Source: Marinobacter sp.
GTDB taxonomy: Bacteria; Pseudomonadota; Gammaproteobacteria; Pseudomonadales; Oleiphilaceae
DNA length: 40,021 nucleotides
Reading direction: 5' to 3'
Assembly (NCBI GenBank): GCA_014359475.1
Contig: JACIZI010000031.1
Coordinates: 1-40,021, forward strand
In this document: in pieces, positions 18,654 to 26,027 of the stretch
Numbering within the stretch: the stretch's first letter is position 1
Layout of the letters: the number at the start of each line of letters is the position of its first letter
Program-made: the position numbers and the translations under genes
The notes under the pieces: generated by a model
What the model saw: the letters and a program-made list of their open reading frames with translations, nothing else
Told to the model about the DNA's origin: nothing
The model's database searches: none

Positions 18654-19772
18654 TTAACCATCTATCTTTAAATTACCTGGCGGCATCGGAGGACAGTCTT
18701 CCTGCCTTCTTTCCCCGCATTGTTTCGCGCTCAGATACGGTGCCACGACCTCCATTTGAGCAGCATCAGAGCCGTTTTTCGGCGCAATGGACAGAGGATA
18801 GCCCCCCCACCAGGCGCCACCGGCCCAGTAGGTCCAGCCCCGCCATACGTTGCTGTCTTCCATCAGTGACAGCATTCTGTCCAGGGAGGCAAGACATGTA
18901 TCACTTTTTGGTACGCCGAACTCACCGAGGAATAATTGTTGGTCATTGTCCTGGGCCCACTTTTCGATCGATGCAAACATGCCATTGAAATGGGCAGGTT
19001 CGTGGCAGGTATTTTTGGTGCCGGAATAGTATTGATCCGCATACTGATGAACCTGCAGTACCGTGCGCCCGAGGGGATCACTGAAATCAGCGAAGGTTCC
19101 GGAATTACTGGCTCCCGAGATGGTCTTGCTCCATTCGTGCACGCCGCTCCAGCGACCGCCTGAAACAAATATAAGCTGGTCAGCACCGGCCTCGCGCAGG
19201 GCGTTCACCGTACTCTGGGCAACCTGTCCCCAGAAGGCGATGTCCAGCGTGAACGGCTCGTTCATCAGGTCGAGAACCAGATACCGGGGATTATCAAGGG
19301 CATCAGCAATGCGCAGCCACAGATCGTGAAAAGCCTCGACCGGCACTTCAGCTGAACCAATAGGCATGTCGTTATACGTGCCGTAATTGTGGATATCGAG
19401 GATCAGACAGATTCCACGCTCTCTTGCTGCGGCCAGTGTTTTGCCTATGGCTGCCATTTCCTGCTCATTGAGTTCTGCGAACAGCTCTCGCTGCACGCGC
19501 TCCCAGCGCACCGGCAGACGAATTGCGTTGACACCTTTATTGGCGTAGTAATCCATTTCACCGTTACTGGGATAGGTGTAGTCCTTGTACATGACACCGG
19601 GCCGCTTAGCGCCATTGAATTCCGCGCCCGCCAGGTTCACGCCGCGCAGATCCTGATTCTCGAGGCAGACCGCGAAGACCGGCAGGCTGCATAGTGACAG
19701 CATTAACCCCGCCAGCCGGCTGGTAATCTTTAGGCGGCCCAACTGCGCCCGCTTACTCTCATTTTCGTACAT
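18654..19772 (-). CDS. secreted glycoside hydrolase family 5 endoglucanase
   Basis: A 372-aa predicted beta-1,4-glucan-cleaving enzyme. A charged N-region of 19 residues leads into the hydrophobic LAGLMLSLCSLPVFA, so it is exported to the periplasm or beyond. GH5 motifs: RLPVRWERVQ at 85-94, DIHNYG at 126-131, the acid/base Glu172 in LMNEPF, VHQYAD at 241-246 and the nucleophile Glu284 in LGEFGV. Six or so cysteines may form disulfides. It sits 2 bp after the GumH-like gene, inside the operon. A cellulase here fits a polymer with a cellulosic backbone, acting in length control, release or clearing of mislocalised chains. That role is inference. Confidence 0.92.
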   Translation of the reverse strand: MYENESKRAQLGRLKITSRLAGLMLSLCSLPVFAVCLENQDLRGVNLAGAEFNGAKRPGVMYKDYTYPSNGEMDYYANKGVNAIRLPVRWERVQRELFAELNEQEMAAIGKTLAAARERGICLILDIHNYGTYNDMPIGSAEVPVEAFHDLWLRIADALDNPRYLVLDLMNEPFTLDIAFWGQVAQSTVNALREAGADQLIFVSGGRWSGVHEWSKTISGASNSGTFADFSDPLGRTVLQVHQYADQYYSGTKNTCHEPAHFNGMFASIEKWAQDNDQQLFLGEFGVPKSDTCLASLDRMLSLMEDSNVWRGWTYWAGGAWWGGYPLSIAPKNGSDAAQMEVVAPYLSAKQCGERRQEDCPPMPPGNLKIDG

Positions 19773-19774
19773 AG

Positions 19775-20893
19775 TCAGTCACCCAGTTGCCGGTATATAT
19801 CGAAGTAATCCTGCACAATTCGCGGCCAGCCGTAGCGATCCGCAAAGGCCTCTGCTGCCGAGCGACGTGCGCTCGCCGAATCCTGCCCGTGTTTGTGGAG
19901 ATCAATCAGGTTGCCGGCGCCAGTGTTCACTGCCGTCCGGTCCACCATCAGCCCGATGCCGCTTTCTTCCAGGAGCCGGCGAAACGGCGGAATATCGCTC
20001 AACACGGGTGTGAGCCCCGCACTCAGCGCCTCGATAGCTGCCAGGCCGAAGCCCTCATGGCGGGACAGGCAGAGAAAGTAACTGGCGTTGCCAATCAACG
20101 CCCGCAGCCGTTCATTGGATGGATTCGGGGCGATGATGACCGAATTGGCAAGACCCCGGTCCTGGGCTTCCCGCTCAAGATCCCGCGCACTGTAATCATA
20201 TTCGCGTCCGGCGATAATGAGTCGCCAGCCTTCATCCCCGCCGTTTAGCGCCCGCAGGAAATCCAGTGATTCCAGCAGCCCCTTATTGGATGACCATCGC
20301 CCGAAATAGATCAACGTCCTGCGCAATGCCGTGCTGGCACAATCAGCATACTTGCCCGTGTCGACACCATTCTCGATCACAGTGAGCCGCGACGGCGCCA
20401 CCACGCGACCGAACAATTTGCCGTCGTTCTCACTGGTGGCAATAATCCGGTCGTAAGCAATTGACGAGGCGCGGGTTATCGTCTGGAACCAAAGCTGCTT
20501 GAGCCGGCTGGCAAACGCCGTGTGAAAAAAACCACCGTGGGTCGATAGCAACAGGGGTCGACGGTGAAGGCATTTTGTGGCTGCCAGAAAGTCGTAGAAA
20601 AAGTCGACACCATGAACATGGATGGCATCCGCGGCCCTGACTTCACGCAGGATGCGCGGACAGAGCGGATACCGGCTGGAGCCAAAATAAGGCAGCCGAG
20701 TGACATGCACGCCCTCCATTTCCTCTTCATAAGGAAGCGGGCTCTCTCCTTGGCGAAAAAGTCTGTCCAGGGTGATGACTCTTGGCTTTACACCCGATTG
20801 CGCCAACTGATTCGCCGCAATATTGCGCACGACATCTTCCATTCCACCCACCGAAGGCGAGTACTGCCGCACCACATGAGTAACGTTGATCAT
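19775..20893 (-). CDS. gumH: GumH-like alpha-1,3-mannosyltransferase (GT4)
   Basis: A 372-aa GT4 transferase expected to move mannose from GDP-mannose onto the lipid-linked cellobiose of the repeat unit. Similarity to xanthan GumH and acetan AceC is strong as I remember them: HVVRQYSPSVGGMEDVVRN at 6-24, GSSRYP at 71-76, HVHGVDFFYDFLA at 92-104, STHGGFFHTAFASRLKQLWFQ at 117-137 (differing little from GumH), IATSENDGKLF, and the EX7E motif with Glu280 and Glu288 in RHEGFGLAAIEAL. The start overlaps the polymerase stop by 4 bp (ATGA). Linkage and sugar are inferred from the homologue. Confidence 0.92.
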   Translation of the reverse strand: MINVTHVVRQYSPSVGGMEDVVRNIAANQLAQSGVKPRVITLDRLFRQGESPLPYEEEMEGVHVTRLPYFGSSRYPLCPRILREVRAADAIHVHGVDFFYDFLAATKCLHRRPLLLSTHGGFFHTAFASRLKQLWFQTITRASSIAYDRIIATSENDGKLFGRVVAPSRLTVIENGVDTGKYADCASTALRRTLIYFGRWSSNKGLLESLDFLRALNGGDEGWRLIIAGREYDYSARDLEREAQDRGLANSVIIAPNPSNERLRALIGNASYFLCLSRHEGFGLAAIEALSAGLTPVLSDIPPFRRLLEESGIGLMVDRTAVNTGAGNLIDLHKHGQDSASARRSAAEAFADRYGWPRIVQDYFDIYRQLGD

Positions 20894-22179
20894 CGTGGGT
20901 TAACCTCCGACTGCATGAAAGGGGACACGGAGGCGATGCCGTGTCGCTTACGGGCCCGGACTCCCAGGGATGCCCACGCCGTCTCACGGCTCTCCATCGG
21001 GTGCTTCATGACCACACCAAACAGAAACCACAACGGCCCTGCGGTTTTCATGGCAAACAGCGAACTGCCGCTGACGCACAGGATCAGGGCGATATAGATA
21101 CCGGCGTAGCAACGAAAACGACGGGCCTGGTCGTCGGGGGCGGGAATCAACCAGAAAACCAGCCAGAGAGCCATTACCAGGACCAGCCCGAATCGGGCAA
21201 ACGAATAGGCATAGCCCTGGTCCGGGAAACCGTCGCGGTTGCCGAAACCCAGCAACGTATCAACATCAAAATCGACCAGACTGCGACCACTGGATGCCAG
21301 CCGGCCAAGATAGTCGTCCCCCTGGATACTGAGTCCAAAAACGCCAAGCCCCACCAGAACCCCAACCAGAAGCAGTGGCAGCAGGGCTGGCAGGTATGCG
21401 GCCCAGCCATTCAACAGCAGGCGAGCCACCACCAGAGCCCCCACCGAAAGCAGTGCGAAGCGTGAGTCGGCGAGCACAATCAGTACCACCGCAGCGCCGA
21501 TAAATAACAGGGTGAGATTGAGCTGACTTCGATCCTTGGCCAGGCCCCAAGCTGCGATGATCGTTGCAAAATTACCCATGGACACCGGCTCCAGGAATAC
21601 CGACGATACACGGTGGCTGTCGAGGAGCCCCGGCAACAGGGTCCGGCCAATGCCCGGAGGCCGGATACCGTTCATCTGCAGGCGGCTGTCCCGCTGGTAT
21701 TCAGTGATTTCCTGAAGGCCCCCGGTATTGACGTAATAGGCGAAAATATTGAAGACCCGGGTGTACAGATTAAGGGCAAGGAGTTCCAGGAAGGCAAAGA
21801 ACAGCACAACCCCAACAATGACCGCTATTGCCTTGTCGATCCCGCCAGGATTGCCAGCGTTACGACCCGCCCAGTAGAAACACAACGGAATCAGCAAATC
21901 GCGGAAGGCCTTGACGTCCAGGCCACCGCCCAGAAGGGCCAGCAGGCATAGCATCCCGCCGCTTAACGCTGCCAGGATCACCACACCGGGCAAGACCCGC
22001 GGCAGAATCAGGGGCAGGCAGGCAATTAGTATCAGAAACTCCGACGCCGCAATAAGCGCTCTGGAGACAGGCAATCCCAACGTGTTAAGCGCACACAGGA
22101 CCGCTTGATAAACGACGGTACTGCCAAGCACCAGGAGAATCAGTCGGAACTGCCGCGAGTCCTCCACCGTGTTCTGCAT
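20890..22179 (-). CDS. EPS polymerase, Wzy/GumE type
   Basis: A 429-aa inner-membrane protein with about 10-12 hydrophobic segments and a long periplasmic stretch (about 150-200) containing RPPGIGRTLLPGLLDSHRVSSVFLEPVSMGNF. This is the kind of loop seen in O-antigen ligase/polymerase proteins. It is expected to join lipid-linked repeats in the periplasm. Length matches GumE. The start was set at ATG 22179 (MQNTVEDSRQFRL), preceded by AAGAGGTG. The open frame extends 13 codons further to a TTG but with no ribosome site. A short basic C-terminus (RARKRHG) lies in the cytoplasm. Confidence 0.8.
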   Translation of the reverse strand: MQNTVEDSRQFRLILLVLGSTVVYQAVLCALNTLGLPVSRALIAASEFLILIACLPLILPRVLPGVVILAALSGGMLCLLALLGGGLDVKAFRDLLIPLCFYWAGRNAGNPGGIDKAIAVIVGVVLFFAFLELLALNLYTRVFNIFAYYVNTGGLQEITEYQRDSRLQMNGIRPPGIGRTLLPGLLDSHRVSSVFLEPVSMGNFATIIAAWGLAKDRSQLNLTLLFIGAAVVLIVLADSRFALLSVGALVVARLLLNGWAAYLPALLPLLLVGVLVGLGVFGLSIQGDDYLGRLASSGRSLVDFDVDTLLGFGNRDGFPDQGYAYSFARFGLVLVMALWLVFWLIPAPDDQARRFRCYAGIYIALILCVSGSSLFAMKTAGPLWFLFGVVMKHPMESRETAWASLGVRARKRHGIASVSPFMQSEVNPR

Positions 22180-22242
22180 TGATCGAGCACCTCTTTCAAG
22201 TTGCAGGGTGATCCCCAATCATTCGTCCATGGTCGCACCGGC

Positions 22243-23139
22243 TCACTGAGAAAGCGTCACCCCCAACACGCTGACCCCCACGTCCTGCAGGCGACGGCAG
22301 GCGGCATCCAGCTTACGCATTGACGTGACGTTTTCCTGGGCCACGAGCAAGGCAGCTCCAGCGCGGTTAGCCACCAGTTGCGCGTCCAGATTGGTATCGA
22401 GAGACGGTGTGCTGGCAAGAATCACGTCAAACTGATCGGCCAGTGTCGCCGTCAGGTCCCGGTAGCGATTGTTTGCCAGCAACTCCTGGGGATTGGGGGC
22501 CGTCGTGCCCGCATTCAGTAGCCACAATGAATCAAGCGGGGCACAAAGCTGCGGATGAAACTCGGCCCGTGCTGCCAGGATGTCGGATAAGCCTAGACGA
22601 TTGGCACGGCCAAAAAGACGATGCAGGGAGGGTACGCGCAGGTTACAGTCCATCAGGAGTGTCTTGGCACCGAGCTGGGAGAACACGATCGCCAGATTGG
22701 CAACCAACGCGCCCGATTGATCCGCATCATCGGTGCTGACAAGCGGCAGAATACGCCTGTCCGGCCGGTCGAAATAGCGCAGCATGAGCTCACTGCGCAA
22801 CCCGCGCAATGCCTCTGCCCGCCGACTCTGCGGTCGCAGAGCTGCGGTCAGCGAACGGTCCAGTCTAGTGCCGGATAGCGGGGCGACGGGATAGGAAAAC
22901 TGCTCCGCAAGTGCCATTTTGACATCGTCAGCAGAAACCAGTCGCAACTTGATGGCCGCTTCTCCGAAACGCAGCTTTAGCTTTTCCTGAAGCCGGACCA
23001 CGCGGTCAATATCGTCGGCCGAGAGCTTACCGTTGCTATAGAGTACTCGCCCGATCTGGCCACTTTTTGCCAGGGTACGCCTGGTTGCCTCAGAAGTATC
23101 ATGGTTTTCAAACGCAAATGGAGGCTGGTACTCGTTCAT
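22243..23139 (-). CDS. EpsG-type chain-length tyrosine kinase homologue with degenerate ATP site
   Basis: A 298-aa cytoplasmic protein, normally the kinase partner of the EpsF/Wzc-type co-polymerase. The N-terminal part (about 25-90) resembles the MshEN-like domain of EpsG, with GKLSADDIDRVVRLQEKLKLRFGEAAI. The C-terminal part has the ParA/BY-kinase fold with ANLAIVFSQLGAKTLLMD. However, the P-loop position reads VSTDDADQSGALVANLA (134-150) with no Gly-Lys-Ser/Thr. Walker A' is LLMDCNLR rather than DADLR, and the Walker B region is VILASTPS rather than the usual DTP. No Tyr cluster ends the protein. It may be a regulatory pseudokinase. The start ATG 23137-23139 follows GAGGGA. Confidence 0.82.
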   Translation of the reverse strand: MNEYQPPFAFENHDTSEATRRTLAKSGQIGRVLYSNGKLSADDIDRVVRLQEKLKLRFGEAAIKLRLVSADDVKMALAEQFSYPVAPLSGTRLDRSLTAALRPQSRRAEALRGLRSELMLRYFDRPDRRILPLVSTDDADQSGALVANLAIVFSQLGAKTLLMDCNLRVPSLHRLFGRANRLGLSDILAARAEFHPQLCAPLDSLWLLNAGTTAPNPQELLANNRYRDLTATLADQFDVILASTPSLDTNLDAQLVANRAGAALLVAQENVTSMRKLDAACRRLQDVGVSVLGVTLSQ

Positions 23140-23153
23140 GGTATCCCTCAATT

Positions 23154-24512
23154 CTAGATCCAATGCCTTCGATCAGTGGGCAGGTAAGCCAGCACGGGGA
23201 GTCCCAGCGCATCCTCCAGGTCAGACCCGCTACGCACGCGACGGTTCACCAACTCCAGTATGAGGGCAAGCCCAATGCCCATAAGCAGACCCAGGGCGGC
23301 AGCGATTACCAGATTGAGCTTGACGTTCGGACCAGAGGGAGTTGAGGGCACGGTAGCGGCATTCAGGACAGCAATGCGGGTTTCGGCAAGTCGACTCTCC
23401 AGACGACTGGATGACGCCTGGTTCGCCGCCGCATTGTAGGCCTTTTGGGCCATGTCGGCCTCATGTTGCAGATAAGAGAGCTCATCCCGCTGGGAGGTCA
23501 ATTCGAGTACCTTCTGTTTCTGCTCGGCAACAGCTGCCGCCAGTTCCTTTTCCCGACTCATGGACAACTTCGCTGCTGAGCGGAGACTGCTACCCACGAC
23601 CGACGTTTCCCGGGCAATACGGGAGCGTAACGTAACAACTTCCGCGCGGGCCTGGATGTATAGGGGATGATTGGAGCCAAGTCGAGTGGACAACTCCTCA
23701 AGACGAGCTTCCGCTTCAGCGAGGTCAGAACGCAGCCTCTGCAGTACCGGACTGTTGATCACATCGGAGCCGGATGTACGCCATTCTTCACCCTCGCTAC
23801 TGTTCCTTTTGGTCTCGTCCTGCAGTCGCTGCCCCTGTGCCTCCACCAACATGGACGATAGCTCCCGGAGCTTGCTGTTCTCTACATCCAGACGCTCATC
23901 CACTGCCACGATGCCTTTTTCTCGCTGGTAGGACGACAGTGCTTCGCGCGCTTCCCGGAGATTTTTTCGCAGCACATTCAACTGGGTTTCGTACCATTTC
24001 GTGAACCGTCGCGCCGGCTCGGTACGCAATTCCAGACTGGCGCGAATGTAAGCCACGGCAACGGCATTCGCCAGCATAGCAGCAAATTCCGGTTTCTCAC
24101 TATCGACGCTAACCCGGATCACATTGCTATCGCGCCGCGGTGACGCTTTCACGTTTTTGATGATGTAATTGCCGATAAGACGATCCACCGCCATGCTGTC
24201 GAGCTCTTCCTGGCTGAACTGGCGTTTAGACAAAGCCTTGCCTTCATCAGACAGAAGCGCCCAGACCCGGTCGGCCACATTACGGCTGGTAATGATGTCC
24301 ACCTGGGTGGCGAGATAGCCCTTGCCCGAAGGCAGGTATTGACCGCTAAGTGGATCCTGGGCGTTGTCGTCCACGATCAGCTCGGTCGAAGCGGTGTAGG
24401 TCTTTGGCAGCATGATGGATATGGCAAGTACCGCGCCCACGCACAGCACAAAGCACCCAAAAACAAGCTTCCAGCGCGCGAGCAGTACGCGAAAAAACGT
24501 GTCGAACGTCAT
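23154..24512 (-). CDS. EPS chain-length determinant, EpsF/GumC (Wzz/PCP) type
   Basis: A 452-aa inner-membrane co-polymerase. An N-terminal Wzz domain with transmembrane segment 1 is at about 14-35 (WKLVFGCFVLCVGAVLAISIML). A long periplasmic coiled-coil-rich region (about 170-390, many Glu/Leu/Arg heptads) follows. Transmembrane segment 2 is at about 405-427 (LVIAAALGLLMGIGLALIL), with a short cytoplasmic tail (NRRVRSGSDLEDALGLPVLAYLPTDRR) that ends before any kinase domain. The partner kinase homologue is encoded separately 14 bp downstream. The start is ATG 24512 after GGAGGT. Like GumC, it should set chain length and link polymerase to the outer membrane exporter. Confidence 0.92.
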   Translation of the reverse strand: MTFDTFFRVLLARWKLVFGCFVLCVGAVLAISIMLPKTYTASTELIVDDNAQDPLSGQYLPSGKGYLATQVDIITSRNVADRVWALLSDEGKALSKRQFSQEELDSMAVDRLIGNYIIKNVKASPRRDSNVIRVSVDSEKPEFAAMLANAVAVAYIRASLELRTEPARRFTKWYETQLNVLRKNLREAREALSSYQREKGIVAVDERLDVENSKLRELSSMLVEAQGQRLQDETKRNSSEGEEWRTSGSDVINSPVLQRLRSDLAEAEARLEELSTRLGSNHPLYIQARAEVVTLRSRIARETSVVGSSLRSAAKLSMSREKELAAAVAEQKQKVLELTSQRDELSYLQHEADMAQKAYNAAANQASSSRLESRLAETRIAVLNAATVPSTPSGPNVKLNLVIAAALGLLMGIGLALILELVNRRVRSGSDLEDALGLPVLAYLPTDRRHWI

Positions 24513-24661
24513 GCGGCACCTCCCTCAATCGACAGCAGCAAGCCAACTGTCTCCGGGCGCTTTTGACACTCCGGCAAAGAGGCTCCTGCCCTGCCTCCTA
24601 TGGGCCCGCCTGGCAAACACGATTGCTTAATCAATGGTTTGACCCGCTTGCAGCACATCCA
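24513..24661 (-). other. 149-bp gap inside the EPS unit
   Basis: This is the largest gap inside the minus-strand EPS unit. I see no T-tailed terminator and no convincing promoter. An 11-codon frame overlaps the upstream stop as TGATG but has no ribosome site or family resemblance. Confidence 0.4.
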
Positions 24662-25474
24662 TCAGAACAGACTCTCCTTAACGAACAACACGTCCCCATC
24701 CTCAATTTTTTTATAAAGACCGACATCCTGTTTTTCCACACTGCCGTCTTTACGTTGCCGGTAGAGCACAACAGAGTCCTTGCTGGCTCGCTGGTTCATT
24801 CCCCCGCTGAGGCTCAGCGCCTGCATAACATTGAGCGGACGATTCAGGGCATAGGTGCCGGGATTGCGAACCTGCCCATTCACGTAAAAATGATCCACCA
24901 AGGGCACGTACAGAGTGTCACCACTCATCAGCCTCACGGCCTCCCGGCTTGCAGCATGACGATCAAGCAGTTCGGGCAGGTAAAATTCACGCCGCGACTG
25001 CTGTCCTTCGCTGTCAGTGCGAATCAGGACTATGCGCTCGCTTCCACGCTCGTTGATGCCGCCCGCCATAGCCAGTGCTTCCGTGAGTGTTATTGGCCCC
25101 CTGAGTGTGATGCGGCCTGGCTGATTAACCTGGCCCAATACTGCAATGGATTGACTGTGATATTCGGTCACCAGCACATTGACATGGGCTTTTTGCAGGT
25201 ACCCCCCAACTTCCAGCAGTTTCTCAATTTTCCGCGCTGCAAGCCTTGCGCTAAGACCGGCAACCTCAACCGAACCCAACAATGGCATCGCAACCACTCC
25301 GTAAACATCGATCTCAGTTTCCGTGGCCAGCTCTTCCTGCCCGTAGACGTGAATGCTGATACGATCCCCAGTACCCAGGATATAGGCGTTAGCTTCCTGC
25401 GCCTGGACAGATCCTGCGCAATTCAAGGCGGCTAATAACAGCACAATGGTGAATCGGCGCAGATACAATTCCAT
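24662..25474 (-). CDS. polysaccharide export protein, EpsE/GumB (Wza) type
   Basis: A 270-aa outer membrane export protein of the Wza family. The signal peptide is at residues 1-27 (MELYLRRFTIVLLLAALNC, cleavage near VQA-QEA). The Poly_export domain begins at ILGTGDRISIHVYGQEEL, and SLBB domains contain VLGQVNQPGRITLRGPITLTEALAMAGGI and FYVNGQVRNPGTYALNRPLNVMQALSLSGG. A Cys at 19 or so may be a lipobox, but LAALNCAG fits only loosely. The start was set at ATG 25474. The open frame continues upstream 61 codons but crosses the sigma-54 promoter and lacks export-signal sense. First gene of the long minus-strand EPS operon. Confidence 0.92.
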   Translation of the reverse strand: MELYLRRFTIVLLLAALNCAGSVQAQEANAYILGTGDRISIHVYGQEELATETEIDVYGVVAMPLLGSVEVAGLSARLAARKIEKLLEVGGYLQKAHVNVLVTEYHSQSIAVLGQVNQPGRITLRGPITLTEALAMAGGINERGSERIVLIRTDSEGQQSRREFYLPELLDRHAASREAVRLMSGDTLYVPLVDHFYVNGQVRNPGTYALNRPLNVMQALSLSGGMNQRASKDSVVLYRQRKDGSVEKQDVGLYKKIEDGDVLFVKESLF

Positions 25475-25525
25475 ACGGCGGTTATTCCCCTTTTTAAGCG
25501 CGACGGCAATAGAAGAAGGAGGCCG

Positions 25526-25541
25526 AGCAACATGATTGCCA
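25526..25541 (-). promoter_or_regulatory. sigma-54 promoter of the main EPS operon
   Basis: On the minus strand TGGCAATCATGTTGCT carries TGGCA and TTGCT with exactly 10 bases between GG and GC. The predicted start point is near 25515, 41 nt before the export gene's ATG. This is the second EPS promoter of this class in the window. Confidence 0.75.
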
Positions 25542-25616
25542 TCAGGTTTCAAAGTTGAGAGCGGCGCGCTCTTTGTCAGAGGAGTCCTGCAAAAAACGGC
25601 CCAGATGGAGGAAAAA

Positions 25617-25629
25617 CCTGTAAATCTGG
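25617..25629 (-). promoter_or_regulatory. motif shared with the other EPS promoter region
   Basis: CCAGATTTACAGG on the minus strand is identical at 11 of 13 positions to CCTGTTTTACAGG at 12647-12659. Its centre is about 108 bp upstream of the predicted start point, a usual place for an enhancer-binding protein. Chance cannot be excluded for a 13-mer. Confidence 0.35.
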
Positions 25630-25723
25630 AAAAGTAAGGGCAGGAAGGACGGGCCAAGACCGAGACACCCGCTGCTTCAGGCTTGCATCATCGGTCTCCA
25701 CGGCGACAACTCCGCACCAAGAA

Positions 25724-25742
25724 GTGACAGGTAAGCTGTCGC
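25724..25742. promoter_or_regulatory. inverted repeat upstream of the EPS operon
   Basis: GACAG-GTAAG-CTGTC is a perfect 5-5-5 dyad at 25726-25740 with partly matching flanks (GTGACAG / CTGTCGC). It lies about 218 bp upstream of the predicted sigma-54 start point and could be a distal activator site. Confidence 0.3.
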
Positions 25743-25762
25743 TCGCCCTATTACCAAGCACC

Positions 25763-25848
25763 AGCAGCCTGTCAGACTTGAGCGATCGTCATGAGCAAGG
25801 TGGGGAAAACGGCGCAGTAGATTACTGCCTTAAGTCCGAGAGGTTGCA
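25763..25848. repeat. palindromic intergenic repeat, copy 2
   Basis: An 86-bp element with imperfect 20-bp terminal inverted repeats (15 of 20 pairs), AGCAGCCTGTCAGACTTGAG at 25763-25782 and its partner at 25829-25848. The arms and the inner blocks GAGCAAGGTG and GGCGCAGTAGATTA also occur at 25-118, there in the reverse half-order. It lies between the EPS locus and the ribosomal cluster. Confidence 0.68.
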
Positions 25849-25879
25849 GTGTCCCGTCTGGTTAATTCGCTCACCTACT

Positions 25880-25915
25880 GAGCCACTGGGAGCCTTGAAA
25901 GGCTCTCAGTGGCTC
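25880..25915. other. long 15-bp hairpin downstream of rplQ
   Basis: GAGCCACTGGGAGCC pairs with GGCTCTCAGTGGCTC (one G-T pair) around a 6-base loop. A second hairpin, GTTTGCC/GGCAAAC, lies at 25948-25973, so three hairpins including the rplQ terminator stand in a row. Neither of these two has a T-tract; they may block read-through from the ribosomal operon into the EPS locus. Confidence 0.5.
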
Positions 25916-25973
25916 CCGAGGGGCGCGGCGCTGAGGTCCCTGGCCGGGTTTGCCGGCTTTTCGCCGGGCAAAC

Positions 25974-26007
25974 AAAAAAGCCGGACACCTCTCGGCACCC
26001 GGCTTTT
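25974..26007 (-). terminator. Rho-independent terminator of the alpha operon
   Basis: On the minus strand AAAAGCCGG pairs with CCGGCTTTT around a 14-base loop and runs into TTTTTT, 20 bp after the rplQ stop. Confidence 0.88.
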
Positions 26008-26027
26008 CAGCGACGCTTCGGAAGATT

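Noticed and set aside
24620-24661. 11-codon frame overlapping the stop of the EPS export gene (TGATG)
   Set aside because: It is too short, with no ribosome site or evidence of conservation.
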